Assembly: GCA_023053575.1 (NCBI GenBank)
Contig: JAKZAP010000001.1
Location: forward strand, 25,438,533-25,502,532
Length of the DNA: 64,000 nucleotides
Direction of reading: 5' to 3'
Source of the DNA: Branchinecta lynchi
Lineage: Eukaryota; Arthropoda; Branchiopoda; Anostraca; Branchinectidae
The translations under genes were made by a program, and so were the position numbers. The notes below the pieces were generated by a model. The model did no database searches. It was not told the DNA's origin and worked only from the letters and a program-made list of their open reading frames with translations. Of this stretch, positions 1 to 10,634 are shown one piece after another (position 1 is the stretch's first letter; each line of letters opens with the position of its first letter).

Positions 1-842
1 CAAAAAAAGAAAATTCAGAAACAAATCCAGCTTATCTCCTTATCCATATAAAGAACATCTAATCAACTTTGAATAAAAGTTTAACTTAACAAAAATTCCG
101 GTTACAACCGGATTCCGGACTAATTATATGTCCGAGTAAAACATGATTGTCATATACAGACTCGCCTCTCTTCTTACCCCTTAATCTGTCATCTAATCGA
201 ACTTTTGCTTTTAACAAATTTTCTGGTTTTGGCCGGATTCCGGACGAACTAGTTGTAAGGCGAGAAAAGGGTTTTCACCATCGTGTTCAGCATGTCTTTT
301 TACCCCTTAGTCGAACATTTAATCAACTTCAATTGAAACTTTTACTTTTACCCAACTTTCCGGGTTTCGCGGGTTCCGGACGAACTACTTGTTCGGCGAG
401 AAAATAGTTTTAACCATCGTGTTTACCATGCCTTCTTACCTCGCAATCGACTATTTAATCAACTCCAAATAAAACTTTTACTTTTAACCAACTTGCCGGT
501 TTTTGCCAGATTCCAGACGAACTACTTGTTCTCCGAGAAAATGGTTTTCACTATCGTGCTCAGCATGTCTTACTACCTCATAAACGACTATCACGTTATC
601 TGTTTACAAATATTTTATTTTTCCCTTAATCTGACCCCCCACCCCTAAATGTAGAGTCACATAGCCTATCTACGAATTTGACCTTACCCTTGACCCAATG
701 AACCCTCACACCAAGTTTCATCAAAATGTATCATTCCCTTCGAGAGTTATCGTGCTCACAGACAGACGGACAGACGGTCAGACGGACAGACGGACATTTT
801 TGCGATGTCATAGGTATCCCTCCACTTATGTTTTGGGATCCC
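1..842 (+). repeat. Family A repeat, copy 1 (left end outside window)
   Basis: Tandem monomers of about 145 bp repeat the theme CCGGATTCCGG, then ACTTGTCCGGCGAGAAAA, TTTTCACCATCGTG, CAGCATGTCTTCTTACC, AATCAACTTCAAAT. After the monomers comes a unique 3' module: a CCCCTCCCCCACCCC-like tract, CATCTACGAA, TTCCCTTCGAGAGTTATCGT, then GACAGACGGA microsatellite units. It ends at a TTTTGGGATCCC terminus. The same order recurs in at least ten other places in the window. No protein is encoded; open frames here are incidental. Confidence 0.8.
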
Positions 843-2109
843 GAAAAGTGAAGAAAAAAAAAACTTTTGACCACATGATAAATATTCATGATGTCCATGG
901 GCCATGCTAATTTTTGCTTCAAGGATATTGCTTACAAGATGAATTCCTTAAAGCATAATGGACACTTCTGATGCTTTATTTTGTATTAAATGCTTCACAA
1001 ATAAACATTTCCGACTTCCTTTAGAAGGCGCTACGAAAATCGGCCGTTTCCTTGTTATTCCTTGTCTTTACCTATCTGTGATTCGGCGATCGAAATCTTA
1101 GGAGCTGGGATATCGTGGCAGGAGATTCAAAAACTCCCAGCAATACTTGATAGAAAAGGATATATTTGAGATGTCACCAAAGTCAAGCCGCAGATGCAGT
1201 TTACCTGATTGTTCTAGTGTTTCATCAGAAGTTCCATGGCTTAAAGTGTCTATTAAAAGTTGTTCTTTTTGGAATAGTGTTGTGAAGCTTGATTACCTTG
1301 CTTTATAAAATGTACCAGAATATGCAATAAGCTTATAAAAATAACATAGCTACAAAAATCATTCAAAAACAAATAACCTATTAAAATCTGAATTATACAA
1401 GCTAATTTATGCATAAAATAAAGATCTACTAAGTATTTCAAGAAACATCACTTTTATCTTTGTCCAAGCTAGTAGATTGAGCATGTACTGGCCCAAAAAA
1501 TTACGCTTCGAAATATCACAGAGAGGAAACTGTTGAAAAAGCTGCTGATCTAGGGGGTAAGCATTGTTCCTAGGTTGTTACAGAGTGGGATTGGGGTAGT
1601 TTGATGTGCCCATCGAACTTTAAAGTCCAAAAAGTAATCTGAGCAAAATATACAATTTCGGGATCCCCATGAGCCTATAATCACTTTTGCCTCAAGGGTT
1701 TTGCTTTCAGATGAATTTCTAGTGCCCTTAAAGTGCAAAAATAAAATGTTTTTCACCAGATCATTCTCTTGATTTCCAAGGGCCCATGATCATTCTTATT
1801 TCGAGGGTATAGCTTATAATCAAACACAAGAAACCCAAGAATTTGCAAATTCCTAAATTCCATCCTCTGACCCAGCCTTACAAGTACCATATGAGCTTCT
1901 AGCTCTTGTATTCAACCCAAGCTCATAAACATTGTAGACTTGCTTCATTCTTGGCCAATATCTGATGAAAATGTTTAGGCTACATGTACATCAGATATCA
2001 GGGTTTATCGCAATATTTTAATTTGAAAAAAGAAAAAAAACGCGGCACCACGGCTCCGGCACGGCACCGCGGCAGGCGCCACTTGCTGTACATCGTTTTG
2101 GGGAGTCAG
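843..2109. other. Gene-free stretch with minor repeats
   Basis: No coding signal is seen. A short unit of about 120 bp, containing ATGGGCC/ATGATC and GCTT.CAAG.ATATTGCTT.CAAG, recurs at about 848-960, 1630-1720 and 1745-1830. A minus-strand family B 5' terminus (CATATGAGCTT next to AGCTCTTGT) is at about 1885-1912. Near 2039-2090 there is a GC-rich run of GGCACC and GCGGC units. Confidence 0.5.
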
Positions 2110-3116
2110 CAACCCCTCGGGTTCAATGGGATCCCAAAAATGTAACATTTGATCCAAGCAATTGGGTCTTCGGACTCCTTGAGCACTTTTCTAATAAATT
2201 TAGAAACATATTAAGCTCGAGATTAAGGCAAGTGGTAATCATCTGAGAAGACCAAGTTCAAATATGGATTCTCCATGTGTGTTTACCCCTATTTCCTGTG
2301 TATATCTACTTTGACGAAAGTGCCAAATTTCCGGTTTCGACCGGATTCCGGGCGATCTACTTGTCTTGCAAAAACTGAAGTTCAAAAACGGATTCAGCGT
2401 ATCTCCTTACCCTTACGTCGAACCTCTAATCATCTTTAGACAAAAATTTTGAATTCACCATGTCTTCTTATCCGTAAATCGAACACCTAATGAAATTCAT
2501 AAAAAACTTTTACTTTTAATAAATTTTCCGGTTTTGGCCGGATTCAGGTCGATGTACTTGTCCGGCGAGAAAACAATTTTCGTATTCGGATTCAGCATAT
2601 TTCCCTATCCTCAGATCGAACCTCTAATCAACTTCAGATAAAACTTTTATTTTTGACAAATTTTAAGGTTTTTGCCCGATTCCGGGTGAAACTTGTCCGA
2701 TGAGAAAATAATTTTCATATTCGGATTCAGCATATCTCCTTACCCCTAAGTCGGACATCTAATAAATCTCAGATATAGCTTTACTTTTGACAAACTTTCC
2801 GGTTTTGGCCGGATTCCGTCGAACTACTTGTCCGGCGAGAGAATGGTTTTCATGTCGTGTTCAGCATGTCTCATTATCCCTTAATCGGTTATCTCATTAA
2901 CTTTTCATAATATTTTTTCGCCTCTTAATTTGAAACCCCTCCCCCTCCCCTAAATATGCAACTATTTACGAACACGACCTTTCCCTTGACCCAAACAATG
3001 CTAGTTTCATCAAAATATCTCACTCCCTTCGAGAGATATCGTGCTGACAGACGGACGGAAAGACGGACAACTTTTGCGAAGTCATAGGTATCTCTGCACT
3101 TACATTTTTGGATCCC
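2110..3116 (+). repeat. Family A repeat, copy 2
   Basis: The 5' terminal motif is GGGATCCCAAAAATGTAACA, followed by TTTGATCC and TGGGTCTTCG. About four degenerate ~145 bp monomers follow, then the 3' module with CTTCGAGAGATATCGTGC, GACAGACGGACGG and the final TTTTTGGATCCC. It is complete or nearly so, about 1 kb. Confidence 0.8.
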
Positions 3117-3354
3117 GAAAATAGCAAACGACATGAGTAACAAAACCGGATGTCTCTACGATACTGTAATAACACAAAAAACATGTTTTTTTACATCAAC
3201 AGGCAATAAAGTAGTTAACATTGATACTAAAGGTGTTGTCAGTACGTAGTCTATGTGGTCATGATATGTTTTTTTCTAGCTGAAGAGGGGCGGTTTGTTT
3301 TATCTTTTCGTGATATCTTACAGACCTCAAAGATATTGTTAAAGGACCCCTCTT

Positions 3355-4155
3355 GCTTATTCAGTATTCTGCCTTTTATATTATCCGTAGGCTAGGCTAG
3401 AACCAAAACTTTGCCGAAAACTTGAAGGTCCGCCGACAACTCTTTCACATATAAGGACATGAGATGCTTCAAAGTCTTGTTTTTGGGATCCCAAAACGTA
3501 AGTGGAGGGATACCTATACCTATATACCAACGATTGTCGCCATCCACGTGCGCAGAGCTATAATCATTTGAGAATAAAGGGGTAGGACCACTATATAGCC
3601 GAAAATTGGTCGACAAGTTTTGTGTCCGGTTTTCACCGGATTCCGGGTGAACTAATTGTCCGGCAAGAAAATAACTTTCATATTCGGATTCAGCGTGTCT
3701 CTTTACCCCCTAATCAACTATCTCTTTAAAAATAATTGTTGTTGCCCCTTAATTTGAAACCCCTCCTCCACCCCTAAGTGTAGAGCTACAGAGCCCATCT
3801 ACGAACTTGACCTTACCCTTGACTCAAAGAATCTTCACACCAGTTTCATCAAAATATCTCATTCCCTTCGATAGTTATCGTGCTTACAGACAGATGGACA
3901 GACGGACCGACGGATATTTTTCCGATGTCATTGTTTGAATCAAATGTTAGATTTTTGGGATCCCATCAAACCTTTGGTCTTGTTTGTTTTGGAAGACATG
4001 GTAGGCCATCAGGTCTATATTCTGTTTCGGATTTCATTTGTTTTGCTTGTTTTATCCACTTTTTAACCTGTACTGCGAGTTCAGTTTTCAAATATTCTGT
4101 GTCCTGCCGCCGCATTCGACAGCGGGAAGGCTGGATAGAGTCGACAAGCCCTAAC
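3355..4155. repeat. Family H repeat interrupted by a family A element
   Basis: The flanks at 3355-3478 and 3988-4155 match an uninterrupted stretch at about 17000-17340. Shared blocks are TGCCTTTTATATTATCC, GCCGACAA.TCTTTCA.ATA and GAAGACATGGTAGGC.ATCAG. That stretch acts as an empty site and shows that about 3481-3984 was inserted. The insert has TTTTGGGATCCC at one end and CCTTTGGTCTTG (the inverse of the family A start CAAGACCAAAGG) at the other, but its interior looks rearranged, with 3' module pieces on both strands. Confidence 0.6.
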
Positions 4156-4262
4156 AGGAAAATCGCTCATTTCGCGTGGTAACATTTCTGTACCATTTCC
4201 ATCAAGAAAAGATCGTTTCTAATACGAGTTTGAGCTTGAAGTTTTTCTTAATTAGTTGGGTT

Positions 4263-4516
4263 TTGCAGATATCATGGTATCTGTTACCATGGTTTCCATG
4301 GTCGGCTTTTGCAGTTACCGTGGTATCTGATGCTACGGTTGCTCTGCAAAACGACAACTGCCGGATTTGCGGTTTTAAAAATCGTCCAAAAAGAAATACT
4401 GACGTCCACTGACATCTAGAGTTACATAACTTCTTTTCCACCAATTTGACAAAAAATTAGATCGTTATATTAGTGATGATGGAAGTGTTCAGATACCACG
4501 GTCGACCGTGGTATCT
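4263..4516. repeat. Family F palindromic repeat (CCGTGGTATC hairpins)
   Basis: Short units built on TTTTGCAGTTACCGTGGTAT and CTGATACCACGG recur. A perfect 26-bp palindrome centred on GGTCGACC lies at 4491-4516. Related arrays are at about 4705-4770, 39980-40110 and 42166-42320. Confidence 0.6.
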
Positions 4517-4527
4517 AAATGTCATTT

Positions 4528-4675
4528 CAATATTCCTTCAGCCCTAGCTGACTGCGAATCATATTTGATATTGCAAAACCGATGCATCAGCTGAATTTTA
4601 TTGGAGCTATATTTCGGCCCTTCTTGGCAAGGGTCCTCTTCAGATGAAAACGTATCCGTTTTGCACTATCAAATA
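4528..4675 (+). mobile_element. Family D asymmetric palindromic element, copy 1
   Basis: It opens with CAATATTCCTTCAGCCC, has a stem containing TTTCGGCCCTTCTTGGCAAG, and closes with GTATCCGTTTTGCACTATC. It is flanked by a 12-bp repeat with one mismatch: TAAATGTCATTT at 4516-4527 and TAAATGTCAGTT at 4676-4687. The left arm carries about 30 bp with no partner in the right arm, as in the other copies. Confidence 0.65.
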
Positions 4676-4899
4676 TAAATGTCAGTTACAGTGACGACTG
4701 GCAAGATACCACGGTAACTGCAAAAACACTTTTTGACCCTGATATCAGATGCTATGGTGACTGCGAAAACACAACTATTCCTTCGTATGGTCGATTCTGA
4801 ATATTCACTTGCTGATTTCCGTATTATTTTCATTTCGTGTGCATACGGACTAAAAATTTTGAATGCAGGTCATATATTTGCTATGGATTTTTTCCGAGA

Positions 4900-5740
4900 G
4901 CATGATTCCCACAATGGCTCGTCGTTTCTTTTGACTGCGCTAGGATAAGTCGGCTGATAACCATTCTAGCGATTTCTTGGCCCTTCTTGGCAAGGGGATC
5001 ACAGCACAGGTTTGTTTTATAGCTTGACTCTAAAGAGTTTGAATCTCTAAAAAGCTTTGCTTCAATGATGCTGCAGATATTCCGAGCTGACTGCAAAGCT
5101 GTCGATGGCTTCTAATGTAGGTTCGTTCTTCTAGCCACAGCCTGGAGAGGACCCTTGCCAAGAAGGGCCTAAAAACGCTCAATAAATAATCTATCCGTTT
5201 AGCACATTCAAGCATAGCTATTCAGCGCAATGAAATACGATTCGCAGTCAGCTTGAGCTAACTTTATGCTTACTTATGTTCTAGTTTACAACTTATTTAT
5301 TCTGTTTTCGTTTGAATTACGTTGGAAGCTTGTTTCAGTACTCCTTGAGAGAAGCTGACTGCGTCGATGGCTTTTTGTAGGTTCATCCTTCTAGCTACAG
5401 TCTGAAGAACTTGCAAGGAAAGGTGGAACGGGAAAAAATGACTTTTCCGTGTTTCGCCACCGGCCAATCCCTGATGTCTTTGAGTAGCACACCCACCAAA
5501 ACAATATTTAAAATGTATTTTACTGCATGAAGCTTGTCCTCTTTTTATCGTTTTCGTTTGTTCAATTTTGAACATTCGCTTGCTGAATTCTTTCTAGTTC
5601 TTTTCTGTCGATATAGCCGAAGAAGTTCGAAAAGAGGTCACTCGCTAATTACAAGAACCCAGGCAAACAACTTATTTGTTCGTGTTTATGATTCCCGCAA
5701 AAATTTGTTTATTATTTGTATTTATTTTATTCAATAACCG
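4900..5740. repeat. Diverged family D material, no gene seen
   Basis: Two inverted occurrences of CCCTTCTTGGCAAGG / CCCTTGCCAAGAAGGG lie at about 4980 and 5152-5168. The motif GCAGTCAGCTTGAGCT is at about 5246. A partly duplicated block (GAAGCTGACTGC, GTCGATGGCTT, TAGGTTC.T.CTTCTAGC) occurs at about 5080-5150 and 5350-5410. No boundaries or target duplication were found. Confidence 0.4.
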
Positions 5741-5972
5741 TCGACTAGGACATAAATAAGTGGGATCAATAACTATTGACGACCGACTGGTCGTGCCAAT
5801 GAAGAATCGCCGTGTGCCCAGCAAAGAGCCAGAAACGTTGTTGATTGGTTTCCACAGGATTTTAATCAATTTGGAGATTTGGGTGACGTTGTTACCAAGG
5901 GTCACTGGTGTGTCTCGAACTTAGTCATATAAACTATTCTGCAGCCAAATCAAAACTTGGCTGACTCTGTAT

Positions 5973-6677
5973 CTGAGCCTCGTTTTTGTTGCAATAGTGC
6001 TACCGCATCGCCGCAGCAGCACTTCTTTGCTTCTGCACAAGATGGGTCTAGGCGAGAACCCCCCCCCCCCCGGCGACCCCCCCGGACAACCCCCGGGTAC
6101 CCCCCCCCCCCCCAAAAAAAAAAAAGATCCTCTAGATTTAATAGCAATCAAAAACATTTAACTTGACTTCCTGCGATCTTAGTCTAAGTCAAGTGAACTT
6201 CTGGTAAAATAAGAAAAACTAACGGCACCTAACTGCAGCTTCCTCGCCAATAAGGGGAATGAACTGGGAAAGGGTTTTTTTTTTTGAGGGGGGAGGAATC
6301 GTTACACTGAGTGGCACGGGTTTTGATTTTACCTTTCACTTTTAAAACCTCACTGACATAAGCTTCAGGTGAATGCGTGTGTTCGTTCACTTCAGCAATT
6401 ATTCTGTCACCATCAACCTTCACCTTGGCTGTACACTCCCCTCCCTTGTTCATCCTTGTTCTTCCTGTGCTATGCGATTCACTGCATGCAAGATTTCTTC
6501 ATGGTTGAAGCAGCACATTGCAGGGAAGCACAGACTTAGTCGGTAAGCAAGTCCCCGATTCTCGAGAAGCACTGCCGTCTTCCTCAGAAGCACCGAAGTG
6601 CAAAAAGGAATGCAGAAGAATCAGCCCGTAAGCGGCCAAGAAGTGGACCTGCAGCGTGCAACAAAAACGAGGCTCAG
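5973..6677. repeat. 21-bp perfect inverted repeat pair enclosing the FLYWCH fragment
   Basis: The 21 bases at 5973-5993, starting CTGAGCCTCGTTTT, reappear as their exact reverse complement at 6657-6677. The interior holds long C runs (6060-6115) and the FLYWCH-like frame. The pair could be the terminal repeats of a small transposon, but no target duplication was recognised. Confidence 0.4.
6239..6530 (-). pseudogene. FLYWCH-like zinc finger fragment
   Basis: The minus-strand frame reads GGECTAKVKVDGDRIIAEVN, then EHTHSPEAYVSEVLKVKGKI and KTRATQ. This fits the second half of a FLYWCH domain: a Cys, then HxHxP spacing, then the basic KxKxRA helix. That domain is common in MULE-type transposases and in host proteins derived from them. 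An in-frame stop precedes it, and a CA/CT-poor tract follows it directly. The fragment lies between two inverted 21-bp repeats (5973-5993 and 6657-6677). I read it as a decayed transposon or retrocopy; a short real exon cannot be excluded. Confidence 0.45.
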
Positions 6678-6799
6678 AATTTCGACCCTGTCCCTGTGTG
6701 AAACCAAATGAATTAAAACGATTCAGATAAGCCGCTTCCGTTGTGAGTTTAATCAGAAGTAATTTGATCTCTACGATTTTGTAAACTTAATGATTTCTG

Positions 6800-7095
6800 C
6801 AGAATAATGCTATCCCGGCAATCACGTCGCATGACCCCCATAAGAATCTAAGTGAACAATCTAATAAGGGATGTCTCCACTATTAGAGACTACCAAGTTG
6901 CCGTTTTCACTTATAAGTATGTCAATGATCATTTAAATCCATCTTTTCAGAATTTGTTTTCGCAGAATCAGGATTTCCACGAGTATTTTACTCGGAATTC
7001 CCGGCAGTTGGCGAGTGCCCTGTAAAACAAAACTAGAGCTTCTTTTATAATTAAACACTTTGCTCGGGGGTGCATAAGAATTCAATATCTGAGGA
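6800..7095 (+). pseudogene. Non-LTR reverse transcriptase C-terminal fragment
   Basis: The plus frame from about 6902 reads FTYKYVNDHLNPSFQNLFSQ, then NQDFHEYFTRNSRQLASAL, stop, then KTRASFIIKHFARGCIRIQY. The order Y-K-Y...LP/NPSF...F...H.Y.TRNS...K is characteristic of the region after the RT domain in CR1/L2-like LINEs. Stops break the frame. The fragment is dead and too short for a clade call. Confidence 0.55.
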
Positions 7096-7197
7096 GGTAA
7101 GGGTTGCGTCTACATTTTGAGCTTTCAAGTCGAAGACCAAGTCCTTTTTCTTATCAAAAATGTAATGTCCTTTCTTCTTTTTTCTTTCCCTTTTTTA

Positions 7198-8771
7198 TGG
7201 CACTTGCCCTTCGGCCAAGTGCCATATAACGATTGTAATTTCTGTCCGTCAGTAGGTCTGTCGGTCCCGGTTTTGCTAGTTCGAGCACTTCCAGATAAGC
7301 TAGGACGGTGAAAGTTGGCATGCATATCAGGGACCTGACCAGATTAAATTAGAAATAGTCACTTCCCCGATCCGACCATCTGAGGGGGGAGGTGGAGGGA
7401 GGGGGAAGCCGAAAAACTAAGGTATTTTTAACTTGCGAACGGGCGATTGGATCTTCATGAAAGTTGATACTACGTGTCAGGTGGAAAGAGCTATGGCCTC
7501 ACAGTTCAGTGTCAAGTTCGGATCGGGTCCGGTACCTGTGTGGGGATGGGGGGAGACCGGGAAACTCTAGAAACGCTTGAAGCAGAGGGATTGGGCCGGA
7601 ACTTATAGGAGAGAACAAGCTTTAGGCCTAGATACGAAATTGACGGAGGCAGATGGTTTCGGGGCTCTGTGGAGGGGGTTTTCTGGAATTCCGGTAGTAG
7701 CGAGTTAGAATAGTTCCAAATGTACCAAGACAACGAAAATCGTGCACGCGTATTATTGACCCGACTTGATTTGATTGACTTAAGAACCTGACACAACATA
7801 CCCCGGAAACTTCCGTTCCTAGATCCGAGCAGTATTGGGGGAGCGAGGGAAGGGAAATATGGTAATGGACTTCTTCAAATTGCGAACGAGTGGTCTGATT
7901 CAAGCGAAACTAAATGGTGACAAGAATCGATGACCTAGACATGTAAAACATGCGTTCGAACTACATGCGACCACGGTTGGGGGAATTGGGGAGGGGAAGG
8001 GGGGGGGAACTTTTGACATGCACAAAAAACAAACGGATGGAGCGAATGAGATCCAAGTTCGACAGTGCCGAGTTTATGCGGACTAGATTTGTTATCTGGC
8101 GTCCGGGCCGGATTCGGCCAAGGTAGGGCGGGGGGGGGGGGGGGGGGGGGGGTCAGGAAACTTGCAGCTAGGCTATACTCCGATTTCAGTAAAACTTGAT
8201 GGACGGGAAGAGGGGATTAAGAGATGCGACGTTTATGTTTCCAATTCCTCTTCGGCAACAGTGGGGGGAGTTAGAGGCAGATTGCCGGAAACTTTGAGGC
8301 TCGCATAGGGGTCAAGCGAGTGCATCAGTTTAAATGAAACTTGGAATACAGAGAAAGCATATACCATAGATGACATATTTTAGGGTCCAAACCGGACCCG
8401 ACAACGGTGAGGGGGGGGGATACCGGAATTTCCAAAAATGCTCAGATTCGACTGAATCTTGATAGATGGTATAAAAGAAGATACTTTAGATGATCCGTTT
8501 TTAGTCCAAACCAGATTCAGCCACGGTAGGGGAAGATGGAGGGAGTACCGGAAATCGTGTGGCACGTCTAGGGATCAAATGAGTGACTTTATTGGGCTGA
8601 AACTTGGAAGTTTAAACAGTCATGCGCATTTGCTACAGATAATCTGAGACAATGCCGGAACTGCTCAGAATTTAGTGAACTAAGTATCCTATTTCTATTT
8701 TTTGTGACGTTCTCATCTACTTTCTTGTACCGCCTACTCGTAACAAGTGTCATATGAGCTCGTAGCTCTTG
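7198..8771 (-). repeat. Family B repeat, copy 1
   Basis: The 3' terminal hairpin TGGCACTTG-CCCTTCGGC-CAAGTGCCA is at about 7198-7224. Degenerate monomers of about 340 bp follow, with GGATCCGGTCCGGA-like and TTCCGGAATTCCGG-like blocks and G-rich runs (for example 8128-8150). The 5' terminus is at 8740-8771, and in minus orientation reads AACAAGAGCTACGAGCTCAT then ATGACACTTG. This is a full-length copy of about 1.57 kb. The frames within it are not genes. Confidence 0.75.
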
Positions 8772-8775
8772 TTTT

Positions 8776-8994
8776 TTTTTGAAGGGGGAAAGGGCGCTTT
8801 GTTGATGGTAGATCTTTTTTCTTGTCAGTTTGTTATGTCTTTATTCTTCTTTTCTTCTTCTTCTTTTTTTCTCTCCTTCTTTTTTCTTTGATTTGTTTGG
8901 TTTGTTTCCCTTAGGACTATACAAATAAAGAATACGCCCTGCCCACTGCCAGGGCTTATGGTGTTCATTATTTTTTATGAATAAACTAAAATAA
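8776..8994 (+). repeat. SINE-like family K, copy 1
   Basis: Blocks AAAGGGCGCTTTGTTGATGG, CTTGTCAGTTTGTTATG, TTTGATTTGTTTGGTTTGTT and GCCCACTGCCAGGGCTTATG, and a tail of TGAATAAACTAAAATAACT type, match an inverted copy at about 63458-63796. Two matching copies with an A-rich oligomeric tail suggest a SINE or a LINE 3' end. Confidence 0.55.
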
Positions 8995-9151
8995 CTAAAC
9001 TCTCTACTAGTGTAAAAGTAGCCTAATATCTCTGAAAGTTTTTGGCCCTTAGGATACAAAACTTCTTAACAATGCTTATGTTCCTGTGGCACGTGGGTGG
9101 GGGGGGGGGAGAAACTTGCAATAACAGAAATGACACAGAAAAAAACAATAC

Positions 9152-9230
9152 CTTATTAAGTTCAGAAGCATCTGCTATTTTCTGGATTCTAACGATGGCG
9201 CGGACTAAGGTTTCATTTACTATTGTCAAA
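9152..9230 (-). pseudogene. Damaged duplicate of the cadherin-like exon 2
   Basis: The minus frame reads LTIVNETLVRAIVRIQKIAD then ASELNK before a GTATTG donor. It parallels the exon at 10384-10502 (VNGTLVPVVIRVQKETDC...K), and both end in phase 0. The upstream part of the domain is missing. An A-run and a GGGATCCC at 9236-9243 replace it, and the only nearby acceptor (CCCTTAG) gives the wrong phase for exon 1. It is probably a duplicated exon cut by an insertion. A real alternative exon is less likely. Confidence 0.4.
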
Positions 9231-9244
9231 CTAAGGGATCCCAC

Positions 9245-10380
9245 AGTCTTTTTTTTTTTTTAAACCCGCGTAGCATCTTTTCTTTTCATATTTTCTCGGG
9301 CTACCAACTCCTCCTCCTGTCAGTAACGTTAATTTTGCAATATTCTATTTAACGTCACCTACCCTTTTCAAATTATTTTTTTTATTTTTTTCTACAAATA
9401 GGCTAGACTTAACTTCAAAAATGTAATATCGGCTCCACTTAAACTCCATTTTTCATGTTAATTTATTTTTCATTCTACCAATTAGTTATAGAACAGTTTC
9501 ATTAACAAAACAATCGAGGGATGTGCTATTACAGCAGAACAAAAAGAAAAAAATGAAGTAAGGAATAAGAGGATGAAACCACGTACCAAAACACTCCAAA
9601 TTCTAAAACAAAAAATCTATTTTGCTTATAATATTTTCATCTATTTTTAACTAACAATTGCGACACATTTTCTCCTCCTCTAATCGCAGCCAAACGTATT
9701 GAATTTAAACCATAACCATGAAAACTACCAGTACATTTCAAATTCCAAAATTTCAAAACGAAGTATAGTTTTCAATCTATACTATAGCCTACACTGTAAT
9801 TTAAACGAAAAAAACACACACACCCATTTAAAATCATTCTTCATTCCCACAGTCCTAGCAACACCTTTCAAATCCCCAATGCACATTATCACATTATTTG
9901 TAAATAACGATAACCTTGAACCTTGAATCACTGAGTATTGACACTGCCTCTACAACTTTGTTCAGAGGAGCTAATGAGCTCCGTTAATTAATTAAATCTA
10001 AATTTTATTTATAACCTCTCTAGCTAGGACCTAGGTACAGACGGAGTATAGGTAAAGGAAGGAAAAAGAAAGAAACAACTCTACAAAAACAATCAAAATA
10101 ATTAAAGGTCAGCCTGATCCAAAAGATCATGGAGCTCCACGGGTGGTCACAAGTTTTCTTAGTTCTACTCACGAATTTTGGAAGCTAAACGGAACTTCTC
10201 TATGAAGTGGTTGTTTCTTGTCCTGGGGGGGGGGGGGGGCAGGCGGAGCAAAGTCTTCTTGGAAAACCAACAAAATATCGGAAGATTGACGCAGATTTTC
10301 GTCAGTAAAGTGGAAGAGGAGTCCCGTCTTCTAGCCATTCTTCGGCTACACTACTTGAAAAAGACTTTAAATAAATATCT
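9245..10380. other. AT-rich intronic sequence of the cadherin-like gene
   Basis: No exon or element boundary is visible. The block GCGTAGCATCTTTTC followed by GGGCTAC at 9268-9304 also appears inside the hAT element near 24359-24406, so part of this stretch may be an old relative of that element. A G run is at 10225-10239. Confidence 0.4.
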
Positions 10381-10383
10381 TAC

Positions 10384-10502
10384 CTTCACAAATGTTTTAC
10401 AGTCCGTTTCTTTCTGTACTCTAATGACGACGGGCACTAAGGTTCCATTTACTTTTTCATCCTCGACGGAAACTTCAATCGTAAAAGTCGCCAACCGATG
10501 CT
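10384..10502 (-). CDS. Cadherin-like protein, exon 2 (second half of first cadherin repeat)
   Basis: The acceptor TTTCTTTCCTCCAG precedes the exon and the donor is AAG|GTAAGATA. Two bases complete the split codon left by exon 1 (phase 1), giving E-HRLATFTIEVSVEDEKVNGT then LVPVVIRVQKETDCKTFVK. Together the exons show the cadherin pattern: a Y/F core strand, F-x-V-x-P-x-x-G-x-I, then F-x-x-x-V-x-V-x-D and a closing V-x-I-x-V strand. The family consists of adhesion proteins with tandem ectodomain repeats, but no calcium-binding DxNDN linker is seen before the donor. Downstream exons were not found in this window. A related damaged copy lies at 9.2 kb. Confidence 0.55.
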
Positions 10503-10634
10503 CTGGAGGAAAGAAAACAGGTCAAACTTTGCACTTCAAAAGTTGGCACACCTTAAGTTCCAGAAGATTAATCACCCACGGAAACTGATCTAATCAACCA
10601 TTCCAAAGCGTTCTAGTATAGTAACAGTAATGTT

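Noticed and set aside
770..800. Operator-like GACAGACGGACAGACGG repeats
   Set aside because: They are the microsatellite part of the family A 3' module and occur in most copies.
10178..10588. 136-codon plus frame
   Set aside because: It is antisense to the cadherin-like exon 2 and runs through a poly-G tract; no domain.
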